From Methylocella silvestris (lineage in GTDB: Bacteria; Pseudomonadota; Alphaproteobacteria; Rhizobiales; Beijerinckiaceae), in NCBI RefSeq assembly GCF_002891535.1, contig NZ_PDZR01000016.1:1-64000 (forward strand): 64,000 nt of DNA. Reading direction: 5' to 3'. Shown here in pieces: positions 17,503 through 28,380 of the stretch. The position numbers and the translations under genes were made by a program. Numbering within the stretch: position 1 is the stretch's first letter; each line of letters opens with the position of its first letter. The notes beneath the pieces are model-generated. The model did no database searches and had not been told where the DNA came from. It saw only the letters and a program-made list of their open reading frames with translations.

Positions 17503-18213
17503 ATGTGCAACGACTGTCTTCCCCAAGGGCTTAGCCGTCGAAACCTGATGCTGGCCGGCTCCGTCGCCCTGGCCGCGGCTCCGCTCGGGGGCGCCCTGGC
17601 GCAGGCTCAACCGGCGGCGTCTGCCGCTGATACGCCAAAGGCCGCCCTGGCGCTGCTCGTCGAAGGAAACGCCCGCTACGTCGCCGATGCGCCGCGCGTG
17701 CGCGATTTTTCCGCCGCCCGCGCGAGCCGGGCGGCAGGACAGGCGCCATTTGCTTCGATTCTGGGCTGCGCGGATTCCCGCGTCGCTCCGGAACTGGCCT
17801 TCGACCAAAATCCGGGCGATCTGTTCGTGGTCCGCGTCGCCGGCAATTTTGTGACGACTGAGGGTTTGGGCAGCCTCGAATTCGGGGCCGCAGTGCTCGG
17901 CTCAAAGCTGATCATGGTGCTCGGCCATACGAGTTGCGGCGCCGTCAACGCGACCGTCTCGGCGCTGCAGAAGGGCAATGATCTGCCCGGCCACATCGCC
18001 GATCTCGTGCGCGCGATGAAGCCCGGCATCGAGCCGGCCTTGAAGCAGCCGGGCCCGGATCTCGATCATCGCGCGATGATCGCCAACATCCAATATAATG
18101 TCGAACAGCTGAAGCAGGCGACGCCGATCCTTTCCGCGATGGTCGCGAAGAACGAAATCGACGTCGTGGGCGCTTTCTACGATCTGGCGACCGGAAAAGT
18201 AACGCTCGTATAG
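17503..18213 (+). CDS. Beta-type carbonic anhydrase with Tat signal
   Basis: 236 aa. The N-terminus has SRRNLMLAGSVALAAAPLGGALAQA, a twin-arginine signal with cleavage near residue 34-36, so the enzyme is periplasmic. Zinc ligands and catalytic pair: Cys89, Asp91 and Arg93 in GCADSRV, and His142 and Cys145 in LGHTSCGAV. It interconverts CO2 and bicarbonate. The ATG at 17503 follows GAAAGAGGCGAGAG. Lying between mdh and sucC is unusual; gaps of about 230 bp on both sides suggest its own promoter. Confidence 0.9.
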   Translation: MCNDCLPQGLSRRNLMLAGSVALAAAPLGGALAQAQPAASAADTPKAALALLVEGNARYVADAPRVRDFSAARASRAAGQAPFASILGCADSRVAPELAFDQNPGDLFVVRVAGNFVTTEGLGSLEFGAAVLGSKLIMVLGHTSCGAVNATVSALQKGNDLPGHIADLVRAMKPGIEPALKQPGPDLDHRAMIANIQYNVEQLKQATPILSAMVAKNEIDVVGAFYDLATGKVTLV

Positions 18214-18439
18214 CTCCCATCTCGGGAGCTTGCCGCAGCGCAGAGCGGGAGCCGATTTGGCTTGAACGCATCCCGCCCCGCGCCTTGCCGCCAGACGGCC
18301 CATCTGGCCGAGAAGAAATCGCTCCAGATGCAAGAATTGGAGCTTATGCTCAAGCCTGCGCTATTAGCACTATTTGCTTCGCTGTTGCGGCAGCGTAAGT
18401 TCCCAAAAAAAGAGGAAGCGCGTCGGGAGACGGTCCCAT

Positions 18440-19636
18440 ATGAATATCCATGAATATCAGGCCAAGGCAGTCCTGAAAGAGTTCGGCGTTCCAGTATCGC
18501 GCGGCGTCGCGATCCTGAAGCCGGACGACGTCGACGCCGCGATCGCGGAGCTCGGCGGCCCGGTCTTCGTCGTCAAATCGCAGATCCACGCGGGCGGGCG
18601 CGGCAAGGGCCATTTCAAGGAGCCTGAAGCTGGCGAAAAAGGCGGCGTGCGCGTCGCCAAATCGCCCGAGGACGTCAAGACCTACGTCGATCAGATGCTC
18701 GGCCGGACGCTCGTCACGGTCCAGACCGGCGCCGCAGGCAAGCAGGTGAACCGGATCTACCTCGAGGACGGCGCAGAGATCGATCGGGAGTTCTATGTCT
18801 CCCTCCTCGTCGACCGCGCCTCGAGCCGGCCGTCCTTCGTGGTTTCGACCGAAGGCGGCATGAATATCGAGGACGTCGCCCATGATACGCCGGAAAAGAT
18901 CGTCACCTTTTCGGTCGATCCGGCGACCGGCGTGCAGCCTCATCACGGCCGCCGGCTCGCCGCCGCGCTCGGCCTCTCGGGCGATCTCGCCAAGCAGGCA
19001 GGCGCCCTGACCACAAGCCTCTATAACGCCTTCATCGCCAAGGATATGGCGATGCTCGAGATCAATCCCCTCATCATCTCCAAGGACGGCCGGATCGTCT
19101 GTCTCGACGCCAAGGTGTCGTTCGATTCCAACGCCCTCTACCGCCACCCGGACATGTTCGCGCTGCGCGACGAAACCGAGGAGGACCCAAAGGAGATCGA
19201 GGCGTCGAAGCACGACCTCAACTATATTTCGCTGTCGGGCGAAATCGGCTGCATGGTCAATGGCGCCGGCCTCGCCATGGCGACCATGGACATCATCAAG
19301 CTCTATGGCTCGGAGCCGGCGAACTTCCTTGACGTCGGCGGCGGCGCCACCAAGGAAAAAGTGACGGCGGCGTTCAAGATCATCACCGCCGACCCGCAGG
19401 TCAAAGGCATCCTCGTCAATATCTTCGGCGGCATCATGAAATGCGACGTCATCGCCGAGGGCGTCATCGCTGCGGTCAAGGACGTCGGCCTCACCGTGCC
19501 GCTGGTCGTGCGCCTCGAGGGCACCAATGTCGAACTCGGCAAGAAGATCATCTCCTCATCGGGGCTGAACGTGATTCCGGCCGACGATCTCGACGACGCC
19601 GCCCAGAAAATCGTCGCCGCCGTCAAGAACGCCTGA
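18440..19636 (+). CDS. sucC: Succinyl-CoA synthetase beta subunit (ADP-forming)
   Basis: 398 aa from the ATG at 18440, giving the family start [26 protein letters not shown] lies upstream. ATP-grasp features include [24 protein letters not shown] and the C-terminal [17 protein letters not shown]. With SucD it makes succinate and ATP (or GTP) from succinyl-CoA. sucD follows 20 bp downstream. Confidence 0.97.
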   Translation: MNIHEYQAKAVLKEFGVPVSRGVAILKPDDVDAAIAELGGPVFVVKSQIHAGGRGKGHFKEPEAGEKGGVRVAKSPEDVKTYVDQMLGRTLVTVQTGAAGKQVNRIYLEDGAEIDREFYVSLLVDRASSRPSFVVSTEGGMNIEDVAHDTPEKIVTFSVDPATGVQPHHGRRLAAALGLSGDLAKQAGALTTSLYNAFIAKDMAMLEINPLIISKDGRIVCLDAKVSFDSNALYRHPDMFALRDETEEDPKEIEASKHDLNYISLSGEIGCMVNGAGLAMATMDIIKLYGSEPANFLDVGGGATKEKVTAAFKIITADPQVKGILVNIFGGIMKCDVIAEGVIAAVKDVGLTVPLVVRLEGTNVELGKKIISSSGLNVIPADDLDDAAQKIVAAVKNA

Positions 19637-19656
19637 CGCCAAGGAAAGCCGCTCCA

Positions 19657-20541
19657 ATGTCGATCCTGCTGAAAAAAGACACCAAGATCATTTGCCAGGG
19701 CTTTACCGGAAAGAACGGCACCTTCCATTCCGAGCAGGCGATCGCCTATGGCTCGCTGATGGTCGGCGGCACTTCGCCCGGCAAGGGCGGCTCGACCCAT
19801 CTCGGCCTGCCGGTGTTCGACACCGTCGATGAGGCGCGGGACGCGACCGGCGCCGAGGCCAGCGTCATCTATGTGCCCCCGCCGGGCGCCGCCGACGCGA
19901 TCTGCGAGGCGATCGACGCCGAAATCCCGCTGATCGTCTGCATCACCGAGGGCATTCCGGTCGAGGACATGGTCAGGGTCAAGCGCGCGCTGTGCGGCTC
20001 GAAGTCGACATTGATCGGGCCGAACTGCCCCGGCGTGATGACCGCCGGCGAAAGCAAGATCGGCATCATGCCTGGCAACATCTTCCAGAAGGGCTCGGTT
20101 GGAATCGTTTCGCGCTCCGGCACGCTGACCTATGAGGCGGTGTTCCAGACGACGCGCGAAAATCTCGGCCAGACAACGGCTGTCGGGATCGGCGGCGACC
20201 CGGTCAAGGGCGCCGAATTCATCGATATTCTGGATCTGTTCCTCGCCGACGACGACACCAAATCCATCATCATGATCGGCGAGATCGGCGGCGGCGCCGA
20301 GGAAGACGCCGCCCAGTTCCTGAAGGACGCCGCCAAGCGCGGCCGCATGAAGCCGACCGTCGGCTTCATCGCCGGCCGCACGGCGCCGCCTGGACGGCGC
20401 ATGGGCCATGCCGGCGCCATCATTTCCGGCGGCAAAGGCGGCGCGGAAGACAAGATTGCGGCGATGGAGTCTGCGGGAATCCGCGTGTCCCCCTCGCCGG
20501 CGCGGCTCGGCGTGACGCTCGCCGAGGTGCTGCGCGGCTGA
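19657..20541 (+). CDS. sucD: Succinyl-CoA synthetase alpha subunit
   Basis: 294 aa. CoA-binding [15 protein letters not shown] at the N-terminus, [10 protein letters not shown] in the middle, and the phosphorylated His251 in [13 protein letters not shown]. The ATG has AAGGAAAG about 9 bp upstream. It follows sucC in the same transcript; sucA starts 395 bp later and probably has its own promoter. Confidence 0.97.
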   Translation: MSILLKKDTKIICQGFTGKNGTFHSEQAIAYGSLMVGGTSPGKGGSTHLGLPVFDTVDEARDATGAEASVIYVPPPGAADAICEAIDAEIPLIVCITEGIPVEDMVRVKRALCGSKSTLIGPNCPGVMTAGESKIGIMPGNIFQKGSVGIVSRSGTLTYEAVFQTTRENLGQTTAVGIGGDPVKGAEFIDILDLFLADDDTKSIIMIGEIGGGAEEDAAQFLKDAAKRGRMKPTVGFIAGRTAPPGRRMGHAGAIISGGKGGAEDKIAAMESAGIRVSPSPARLGVTLAEVLRG

Positions 20542-20936
20542 TTGTGGCGTCTTGGCGCCAGGATTGCTATGAAAACGCGGTATGGCGCCGCCCGCAAGGC
20601 TTTGGTAAGACTACGTTAGCCGGGGGAAGGCTAGGAACTGGTTTTCTGCCCGCATTTAGTTCTAAACGCTTGAAATCGATCGCATCGATGGTTTCGGACC
20701 AATCCAGAATTATTCGGAACAGATCGGGCGGGCGCGCCCTTGCGGCTCGCGGCTCCTTCAAGAAGCTATGGCGGCCCTGCGGCGCCTGACGTTGAATTGA
20801 TTTCGACCTGTAGCGGCCCGCGGTCAGATAGGCCGCAGGACTTGATGATCAGACGCGCATTCGCCCGCCGCCTTGGCTCACGCGCTGTCGCGGGGCCTGG
20901 CGGCCAGAGGCGGAGCGCATTTCGGGGACGACGCGA
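20542..20936. other. sucD-sucA intergenic region
   Basis: 395 bp. An imperfect inverted repeat built on TCGATCGCATCGA occurs near 20677-20690. Long for an operon gap, so a sucA promoter is likely, but no motif is convincing. Confidence 0.4.
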
Positions 20937-23900
20937 ATGGCGCGCCAGAACGGCACAGAATCGAATGGATCGGCGGGAGGCTCGCCAGGGGGTTCGGCAG
21001 GGGGCTTGGGGCCTGCCCGCTCCGCGCCCAACGCCGAATTCCTGCAATCTTCCTTCCTTTATGGCGGCAACGCCGCCTATGTCGAACAGCTTCAGGCGGC
21101 CTATGACGCCGATCCGGGTTCGGTCGATCCCGAGTGGCGCGCCTTTTTCGCGCAGCTGAACGATGACCGCGACGCGGTCGAGACCAGCGCCAACGGGCCG
21201 AGCTGGCAATCGAAGAACTGGCCGATCGCGGCCAATGGCGAGCTGATTTCAGCGCTCGACGGCGACTGGGGCAAGGAGCAAAAGCCCGCGTCGCGCGACG
21301 GTAAAGCCGCGCCTGGGGCGAAACCCGCCCCCGCGGCGGAGCCCGCGCCGGGGGCCGTTCCGACCTCGGGCGCCGACGTCCAGCGCGCGACGCGCGATTC
21401 GGTCCGGGCCCTGATGATGATCCGCGCCTATCGCATGCGCGGCCATCTGCACGCCAATCTCGACCCGCTCGGGCTGCAGCGCCCGAACGTCACCGAGGAG
21501 CTGCATCCGGCGACCTACGGCTTTACCGAGGCCGATTACGACCGCAAGATCTTCCTCGATCATGTGCTCGGACTGGAATTTGCGACCATTCGCGAAATGT
21601 TGCCGATTTTGCGCCGCACCTATTGCGACACCATCGGCTTTGAATTCATGCATATCTCGGATCCGGCCGAAAAGGCCTGGATGCAGGAGCGCATCGAGGG
21701 GCCCGGCAAGGAGATCTCCTTTACCCGCGAGGGAAAGCGGGCGATCCTCAACAAGCTGATCGAGGCTGAGGGTTTCGAAAAATTCCTCGACGTCAAATAT
21801 ACCGGCACAAAGCGCTTTGGTCTCGATGGCGGCGAATCGCTGGTTCCGGCGCTGGAGCAGATCATCAAGCGCGGCGGCGCGCTCGGCGTGCGCGAGATCG
21901 TCTTCGGCATGGCCCATCGCGGCCGGCTCAACGTGCTCTCGCAAGTCATGGCGAAGCCCCATCGCGCCATCTTCCATGAATTCAAGGGCGGCTCGGCCTC
22001 TCCCGACGAGGTCGAGGGTTCAGGCGACGTCAAATATCATCTCGGCGCCTCCTCGGACCGCGAGTTCGACCATAATTCCGTGCATCTGTCGCTGACCGCC
22101 AACCCATCGCATCTCGAGATCGTCGATCCCGTCGTGCTGGGCAAGGTGCGCGCCAAGCAGGACCAGCTGCATGACGTCGTCGACCGCACCCGCGTGCTGC
22201 CGTTGCTGCTGCATGGCGACGCGGCCTTCGCCGGCCAGGGCGTCATCGCCGAATGCTTCGGCCTGTCCGGGCTCAAAGGCTACCGCACCGGCGGCTCGAT
22301 CCATTTCATCATCAACAATCAGATCGGCTTCACGACTTCGCCGCGCTATTCGCGCTCCTCGCCCTATCCGTCCGACACGGCGAAGATGATCGAAGCGCCG
22401 ATCATCCACGTCAACGGCGACGATCCCGAGGCGGTGGTCTACGCCGCCAAGATCGCTATCGAATTCCGGCAAAAATTTCACAAGCCGGTCGTCGTCGACA
22501 TGTTCTGCTACCGCCGGTTCGGCCACAATGAAGGCGACGAGCCGAGCTTCACGCAGCCGATCATGTACAAGAAGATCCGCGCGCATCGCTCGACGCTCGA
22601 CATCTACGCCGAAAAACTTCTGGCCGAGGGCGTCGTCGCGCCGGGCGAAGTCGATCAACTGCAGGCCGACTGGCGCCGTCACCTCGAAGTCGAATTCGAA
22701 TCCGGCAACGCCTATCAGCCGAACAAGGCCGACTGGCTCGACGGCCGCTGGTCGGGCTTAAAGCCGGCGATCGCCGGCGAGGACGACCGGCGCGGCCGCA
22801 CCGGCGTCGATCCGGTGCGCCTCAAGGAGATCGGCGAACGGCTCTGCGCCATTCCCGCGAGCTTCACCGCGCATAAAACCGTCGCCCGCCTGCTCGACAA
22901 CCGGCGCAAGATGGTCGAAACGGGCAAGGGCGTCGACTGGGCGATGGCCGAGGCGCTCGCTTTCGGCACGCTTGTCGATGAAGGCCATCCGGTTCGCCTC
23001 TCCGGCCAGGACAGCGAACGCGGCACTTTTTCGCAGCGCCATTCCGTCCTGAACGATCAGGAGACGGAAGCGCGTTATGTGCCGCTGAACCATATCCGCG
23101 ACGAACAGGCCCATTACGAGGTCATCAATTCGATGCTCTCCGAAGAGGCCGTGCTCGGCTTCGAATATGGCTTCTCTCTCGCCGAGCCCAGCGCCCTGGT
23201 GCTGTGGGAGGCGCAGTTCGGCGATTTCGCCAATGGCGCGCAGGTGCTGTTCGACCAGTTCCTCTCCGCCGGCGAGCGCAAATGGCTGCGCATGTCCGGC
23301 CTCGTCTGCCTGCTGCCGCATGGCTATGAGGGACAGGGGCCGGAGCATTCCTCGGCGCGGCTCGAGCGCTTCCTGCAGATGACCGCCGAAGACAATATGC
23401 AGGTCGCCAATGTCACGACGCCGGCGAATTATTTCCACATTCTGCGCCGCCAGCTGAAGCGCGATTTCCGCAAGCCGCTGATCCTGATGACGCCGAAGTC
23501 GCTGCTGCGCCACAAGCGCGCCGTCTCGAGTTTCGACGAAATGATCATCGGCTCCTCGTTTCACCGCGTGCTGCGCGATCACGGCGAGAAATTCCCGGCA
23601 GAATACAAGATCAAGCCGGACGCCGAGATCCGCCGCGTCGTGCTCTGCACCGGCAAGGTCTATTATGACCTCCTCGAAGAGCGCGAGAAGCGCGAGATCG
23701 AGGACGTCTATCTGCTGCGGGTCGAACAGCTTTACCCCTTCCCGCTGAAGGCGCTGGTCAATCTGCTCTCGCGCTTCAAGCAGGCCGAGGTGCTCTGGTG
23801 CCAGGAGGAGCCCAAGAACATGGGCGCCTGGAACCACGTCGATCCCTATCTCGAATGGGTGCTTGGACAGGTCGGGGGCAAATCATCGCGGCCACGCTAC

Positions 23901-23996
23901 GCCGGACGGCCGGCGTCGGCGGCGACGGCGACCGGGCTGATGTCAAAGCATCTGGCGCAGCTGAAGGCCTTTATGGACGACGTCTATGGGCCCTGA
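20937..23996 (+). CDS. sucA: 2-oxoglutarate dehydrogenase E1 component
   Basis: 1019 aa, full length. The early segment SFLYGGNAAYVEQLQAAYDADPGSVDPEWRAFF is the E1 N-terminal domain. Thiamine diphosphate enzyme motifs include GMAHRGRLNVL, GDAAFAGQGVIAE, and CYRRFGHNEGDEPSFTQP. It decarboxylates 2-oxoglutarate and passes the succinyl group to SucB. The start ATG has GGGGACGACG upstream. A Gly/Pro/Ala-rich insert at about residues 115-150 separates the N-terminal tail from the core. Confidence 0.97.
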   Translation: MARQNGTESNGSAGGSPGGSAGGLGPARSAPNAEFLQSSFLYGGNAAYVEQLQAAYDADPGSVDPEWRAFFAQLNDDRDAVETSANGPSWQSKNWPIAANGELISALDGDWGKEQKPASRDGKAAPGAKPAPAAEPAPGAVPTSGADVQRATRDSVRALMMIRAYRMRGHLHANLDPLGLQRPNVTEELHPATYGFTEADYDRKIFLDHVLGLEFATIREMLPILRRTYCDTIGFEFMHISDPAEKAWMQERIEGPGKEISFTREGKRAILNKLIEAEGFEKFLDVKYTGTKRFGLDGGESLVPALEQIIKRGGALGVREIVFGMAHRGRLNVLSQVMAKPHRAIFHEFKGGSASPDEVEGSGDVKYHLGASSDREFDHNSVHLSLTANPSHLEIVDPVVLGKVRAKQDQLHDVVDRTRVLPLLLHGDAAFAGQGVIAECFGLSGLKGYRTGGSIHFIINNQIGFTTSPRYSRSSPYPSDTAKMIEAPIIHVNGDDPEAVVYAAKIAIEFRQKFHKPVVVDMFCYRRFGHNEGDEPSFTQPIMYKKIRAHRSTLDIYAEKLLAEGVVAPGEVDQLQADWRRHLEVEFESGNAYQPNKADWLDGRWSGLKPAIAGEDDRRGRTGVDPVRLKEIGERLCAIPASFTAHKTVARLLDNRRKMVETGKGVDWAMAEALAFGTLVDEGHPVRLSGQDSERGTFSQRHSVLNDQETEARYVPLNHIRDEQAHYEVINSMLSEEAVLGFEYGFSLAEPSALVLWEAQFGDFANGAQVLFDQFLSAGERKWLRMSGLVCLLPHGYEGQGPEHSSARLERFLQMTAEDNMQVANVTTPANYFHILRRQLKRDFRKPLILMTPKSLLRHKRAVSSFDEMIIGSSFHRVLRDHGEKFPAEYKIKPDAEIRRVVLCTGKVYYDLLEEREKREIEDVYLLRVEQLYPFPLKALVNLLSRFKQAEVLWCQEEPKNMGAWNHVDPYLEWVLGQVGGKSSRPRYAGRPASAATATGLMSKHLAQLKAFMDDVYGP

Positions 23997-23999
23997 CCG

Positions 24000-24055
24000 A
24001 TCTGGAGCGATTTCTTGTGGCCAAATGAGTTCATTTGGTCAGAAAACGCTCCCGC
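24000..24055. repeat. Imperfect palindromic repeat after sucA
   Basis: GGAGCG at the left pairs with CGCTCC at the right, enclosing GGCCAAATGA / TCATTTGGTC as an inner stem. The form resembles a mobile palindromic element, and could also stop or stabilise the sucA message. Confidence 0.6.
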
Positions 24056-24169
24056 GCGACTTTCCCGGCGCGGCCGCTCGCCATCGAGCGGTCCGCGCCT
24101 TCTCCTCAACATATCTTCCGCTCGCGCGACGCGCGCCGCCGGACGACAGCAAGGCATGGGCGTAGGCAA

Positions 24170-25447
24170 ATGACGATCGAAATCCGAGTTCCGACCTTGG
24201 GAGAATCCGTCAGTGAAGCGACGATCGGGCGCTGGTTCAAGAAGGCGGGCGACGCGGTCAAGGCCGATGAGCCGCTGCTCGAACTCGAGACCGACAAGGT
24301 GACGCTCGAGGTCAACGCCCCCTCCGCCGGCGTGCTTGCGGAAATCATCGTCAAGGACGGCGACACGGTTTCCGTCGGCGCTTTGCTCGGGCAGATCGCC
24401 GACTCCGGCGCCGCTCCCGCCAAGGCCGAGACGCCGAAGGCTGAAACGGCAAAGGCCGAAGCGCCCAAAGCCGAGGCCAAACCCGAAGCGGCCGAGGCGA
24501 AGGCGCCCGCGCCAGCCGTCAAGCCAGGTCCGGACGGCAGCCTGCCGATCATGCCGCCCTCGCCCGCCGCGGCGAAAATCGCCGCCGACAAGGGCCTTGA
24601 TGTCGGCGCCATCGAGGGCTCTGGCGTGCGCGGCCAGGTTCTGAAGGGCGATGTGCTGGCCAAGGCCACGAGCCCGGCGCCCGTTCCTGCCCCCGCGGCG
24701 GCGCCCAGCCCCGCCCAGGCGAGAGCGCCATCACCCGCCGCCGACGCCGATCGCGAACAGCGCGTGCGCATGACGCGCCTGCGCCAGACCATCGCGCGCC
24801 GCCTCAAGGACGCCCAGAACACGGCGGCGATGTTGACGACCTTCAATGAGGTCGACATGACCGAGGTCATGGCGCTGCGCGCGAAATACAAGGATGTGTT
24901 CGAGAAGAAGCACGGCTCGAAGCTCGGCTTCATGGGATTCTTCGTAAAGGCCTGCGTCGGCGCACTGAAGGAGATCCCCTCGATCAATGCCGAGATCGAC
25001 GGCGACGACCTCGTCTTCAAGAATTACTACCACATCGGCATCGCCGTCGGTTCGGACAAGGGCCTCGTCGTGCCAGTGGTGCGCGACGCCGACGGGCTCG
25101 GTCTCGCCGAGGTCGAGAAAGCCATCGCCGCCTATGGCAAGAAGGCGCGCGACGGCCAGCTCAAGATCGAGGAGATGCAGGGCGGCACCTTCACCATCAC
25201 CAATGGCGGCATTTATGGCTCGTTGATGTCGACGCCGATCCTCAACGCGCCGCAGTCGGGCATCCTTGGCATGCACAAGATCCAGGAGCGTCCGATGGCC
25301 ATCGGCAGCAAGGTCGAGATCCGGCCGATGATGTATCTCGCCCTCTCCTATGACCACCGCGTCGTCGACGGCAAGGAGGCCGTGACCTTCCTCGTGCGCG
25401 TCAAGGAAGCGCTGGAGGATCCGGCCCGGCTGGTGCTCGACATTTAG
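24170..25447 (+). CDS. sucB: Dihydrolipoyl succinyltransferase (E2 of 2-oxoglutarate dehydrogenase)
   Basis: 425 aa from the ATG at 24170, giving [22 protein letters not shown] lipoyl domain carries the target Lys in [11 protein letters not shown]. An Ala/Lys/Glu/Pro linker follows, then an E3/E1-binding domain ([32 protein letters not shown]) and the catalytic domain ending in [17 protein letters not shown] with the active-site His and Asp. It is 174 bp downstream of sucA. Confidence 0.97.
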   Translation: MTIEIRVPTLGESVSEATIGRWFKKAGDAVKADEPLLELETDKVTLEVNAPSAGVLAEIIVKDGDTVSVGALLGQIADSGAAPAKAETPKAETAKAEAPKAEAKPEAAEAKAPAPAVKPGPDGSLPIMPPSPAAAKIAADKGLDVGAIEGSGVRGQVLKGDVLAKATSPAPVPAPAAAPSPAQARAPSPAADADREQRVRMTRLRQTIARRLKDAQNTAAMLTTFNEVDMTEVMALRAKYKDVFEKKHGSKLGFMGFFVKACVGALKEIPSINAEIDGDDLVFKNYYHIGIAVGSDKGLVVPVVRDADGLGLAEVEKAIAAYGKKARDGQLKIEEMQGGTFTITNGGIYGSLMSTPILNAPQSGILGMHKIQERPMAIGSKVEIRPMMYLALSYDHRVVDGKEAVTFLVRVKEALEDPARLVLDI

Positions 25448-25679
25448 ACGCCCATATGACGGAGAACGCTGGCGCGGCATAGGAAAAAGACGCCCTCCCG
25501 GGCGTCCGCCGCGCTTGGCTCTCGCTCTTCTTTCCATTCCGCTCCAAGTATTATTTGCCGGATAATTCTCTCCAAAAAGCCAGCCGCTTTCTGGGATCAT
25601 GCTCTAACCCGTTGTTTCAACGCATTCGCTTCGTCTAAAAGGCCTTAAGCTTTTCGGGCGGATGCTCTAGCGAGGCTCC
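25448..25679. repeat. Rhizobiales-type palindromic repeat between sucB and lpd
   Basis: Around 25590-25672 lie GGGATCATGCTCTA and GGATGCTCTAG flanking GTTGTTTCAACGCATTCG and CTTTTCGGG. These are recognisable parts of the dispersed 'TAGAGCATGATCC...' intergenic element of Hyphomicrobiales, here partly decayed. Confidence 0.55.
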
Positions 25680-27092
25680 ATGTCTTACGATCTCATCGTC
25701 ATCGGAACCGGCCCTGGCGGCTATGTCTGCGCCATCCGCGCCGCCCAGCTTGGGCTGAAGGTCGCCGTCGTCGAGAAGCGCAAGACCAAGACGTTTGGCG
25801 GCACCTGCCTCAACATCGGCTGCATCCCGTCAAAGGCACTGCTTTACGCCTCCGAGAAATTCGAGGAGGCCGCTCATCATCTCGCCGCGCTCGGCGTCGT
25901 TGTCGGCAAACCTGCGCTCGATCTCAAGGCGATGCTGAAGCACAAGGACGACACCGTCGCCGCCAACGTCAACGGGATCGCCTTCCTGTTCAAGAAACAC
26001 AAGATCGAATCCTTTTTCGGCGTCGGCGCGATCACGAGCGCGGCCGAAGGGGCCATCGCGGTCGAGGTCACCGCCGAGGACGGCAGTCAGCAGACGCTTG
26101 CGGCGAAAAACGTCGTGATCGCGACGGGCTCGGATGTGGCGCCTCTCCCGGGCGTCGAGATCGACGAAGAGACCATTGTGTCCTCGACCGGCGCGCTCAG
26201 CCTGAAGCAGCCGCCGAAGGATTTGCTCGTCGTCGGCGCCGGCGTCATCGGCCTCGAGCTCGGCTCGGTATGGGGGCGGCTCGGCTCCAATGTGACCGTC
26301 GTCGAATTTCTGGACCGGATTTTGCCGGGGATCGACGCGGAAGTCGCCAAGCAATTCCAGCGCATCCTGCAGAAACAGGGTTTTACCTTCCAGCTCGGCC
26401 ATAAGGTGACGAAGGTCGAGAAAGGCGAACGTCTGAAAATCACGATCGAGCCGGCCGCCGGCGGCGATTCCACGACGCTCGAAGCCGACGTCGTGCTCGT
26501 TGCGATCGGACGGCGCCCGGTGACGGAAGGGCTCGGCCTCGACAAGATCGGCGTCGCGCTGGAGCGCGGCCGAATTGTTATCGACGACCATTTCGCCACC
26601 AATATTCCCGGCGTCTACGCTCTGGGCGACGTCGTGCGCGGGCCGATGCTGGCCCATAAGGCCGAGGACGAAGGCATCGCCGCCGCCGAGATCATCGCTG
26701 GGCAGCACGGCCATGTGAATTACGAGGTGATTCCTTCGGTGGTTTACACCTCGCCGGAAATCGCCGCGGTCGGCGCGACCGAGGAAGACCTCAACGCCAA
26801 GGGGATCGCCTATAAGGTCGGCAAATTTAACTTTACCGCCAATGGACGGGCGCGGGCGATGCGCCAGACCGACGGCTTCGTCAAATTCTTGGCCGACGCC
26901 ACGACCGATCGCGTTCTCGGCGTCCATATCGTCGGCGCGGGGGCCGGCGAACTGATCGCCGAAGCCTGCGTGCTGATGGAGTTCGGCGGCTCATCGGAAG
27001 ATCTGGCGCGCACCTGCCACGCCCATCCGACGCTTTCGGAAGCCGTGCGGGAAGCGGCGCTCGCCGTCGAGAAGCGCCAGATTCATTCCTGA
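25680..27092 (+). CDS. lpdA: Dihydrolipoyl dehydrogenase (E3)
   Basis: 470 aa. FAD-binding IGTGPGGYVCAIRAAQLG, redox-active Cys43 and Cys48 in GGTCLNIGCIPSK, NAD-binding VVGAGVIGLELGSVWGRLG, and the catalytic base His in TCHAHPTLSEA near the C-terminus. It reoxidises the dihydrolipoyl group of SucB with NAD+. Last gene of the TCA block. Its neighbour on the right is convergent. Confidence 0.96.
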   Translation: MSYDLIVIGTGPGGYVCAIRAAQLGLKVAVVEKRKTKTFGGTCLNIGCIPSKALLYASEKFEEAAHHLAALGVVVGKPALDLKAMLKHKDDTVAANVNGIAFLFKKHKIESFFGVGAITSAAEGAIAVEVTAEDGSQQTLAAKNVVIATGSDVAPLPGVEIDEETIVSSTGALSLKQPPKDLLVVGAGVIGLELGSVWGRLGSNVTVVEFLDRILPGIDAEVAKQFQRILQKQGFTFQLGHKVTKVEKGERLKITIEPAAGGDSTTLEADVVLVAIGRRPVTEGLGLDKIGVALERGRIVIDDHFATNIPGVYALGDVVRGPMLAHKAEDEGIAAAEIIAGQHGHVNYEVIPSVVYTSPEIAAVGATEEDLNAKGIAYKVGKFNFTANGRARAMRQTDGFVKFLADATTDRVLGVHIVGAGAGELIAEACVLMEFGGSSEDLARTCHAHPTLSEAVREAALAVEKRQIHS

Positions 27093-27242
27093 CGGCGGAT
27101 CGACCCACCGACTTCCCCCGCGCAGAACCGCGGCCCGGGCGCCGGGCGCGGACCATGGGGCCATTGCCGCAATACGCCCTTTCACGGCTGGCTGCCGAAC
27201 GGCTTCTATCAATTGGGCCGCACGTCGGGGAAGCCCGCCAGA

Positions 27243-28211
27243 TCAGTCCAGCCGCGCCACATATTTGCCGCGCCCGAGCAAGCCGGCGACAAAATTGGCG
27301 AGACGCCGGAGGCGCAATTTGCGTCCCGCATAGGAGCGATAGGCGGACACAAAGCGCGCGCCGTCAAAGCCTGCGCAGGGATAAGCCGCCAGAAACTCCT
27401 TGTCGGACGGAAGATGCAGCAGGCTGCGGTTTTCAATCTCGCGAAAACGGCGGACCGGCGCTTCGGTGCGCGCCGTCCACCAGCGGGCGACCCCTCCGCC
27501 GCGGTCGGCGTTGACGGTCGCAAACCCCTCCAGCCGGGCGAGATTGATCGCCGCCGAGACGACCGCCTCATCGCCGACATGGTGCAGCTTGCCGATCGCC
27601 TGCGTGTAATTCCCCCAGCAGGATTTGACCGCGCGCGCAAGCGTTGCGAAGGCGCGCGGATCGCCGATGATGAATTCCCCGCCATACCATCGCGCGTCGG
27701 GAAAGCTCTTCCCCGCCACCGTCTCGATATCCTGCCGGATACGGTCCGTTCCGTAGGAGGCGCGCTCGATGTCGGTAATGTCATAGATGGCGAGCGCGCC
27801 CTCCGCGATATCCGGCAGATCGAAAGCCTTCTGCAGCACGGTGTCGACGTCGATCAGGCCGACGCGCACGCCGAACGCGCCGGTCGCGAAGGCTTCGATC
27901 AGCTCCAGCTTGTAATGGGCCGAATAAAAGGCGACCCCCTCCGGGACCGGCCAGACAAAGCGATATTCGCGCAGTTGCAAATGATCGAGGCCGAGCGCCT
28001 TGCAGCGCGCGGCAAGGCGCGCGGCATGATTGGTGATGAGCGCGAACGATCCCCCGGCCGTAGCAACGGAGGCGGCGCAGAGAGCGGCGCATTTCAGATA
28101 AATGTCGATCGGATCGCCCGACTTCGCGCTCAGATTGGCATGCGCCCCCACGGCGTCCGCAACATGAAGCAAACCATAAAGCTGAGCCGTCGAGGCCTGG
28201 AACGAACTCAT
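27243..28211 (-). CDS. Glycosyltransferase-like (GT-A fold) protein, unknown substrate
   Basis: 322 aa. VPEGVAFYSAHYKLELIEAFATGAFGVRVGLIDVDTVL contains a DVD motif at residues 121-123 that resembles the metal-binding DxD of GT8-like transferases, and RWYGGEFIIGDPRAF fits a GT-A sugar-acceptor region. No signal peptide or membrane helix. The product could glycosylate a surface molecule, but the family assignment is by pattern only. It is flanked by convergent lpd and by ilvE on the same strand. Confidence 0.5.
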   Translation of the reverse strand: MSSFQASTAQLYGLLHVADAVGAHANLSAKSGDPIDIYLKCAALCAASVATAGGSFALITNHAARLAARCKALGLDHLQLREYRFVWPVPEGVAFYSAHYKLELIEAFATGAFGVRVGLIDVDTVLQKAFDLPDIAEGALAIYDITDIERASYGTDRIRQDIETVAGKSFPDARWYGGEFIIGDPRAFATLARAVKSCWGNYTQAIGKLHHVGDEAVVSAAINLARLEGFATVNADRGGGVARWWTARTEAPVRRFREIENRSLLHLPSDKEFLAAYPCAGFDGARFVSAYRSYAGRKLRLRRLANFVAGLLGRGKYVARLD

Positions 28212-28380
28212 CGCAAGGTTTCCGGATAGGAATGATGTGTTGCGCTGGCGATCATCGCGGGCGCGCCTTTAAAGCCACCGCTTCAGCCGTGGCGCGCAGC
28301 TGCCGCTTGCGCGCGCGACAAAACGGCTGTTCCGATATCGCTGGCGGTTCAAAAAGCTTGAGAAGCGCCGGCGGACCGGA

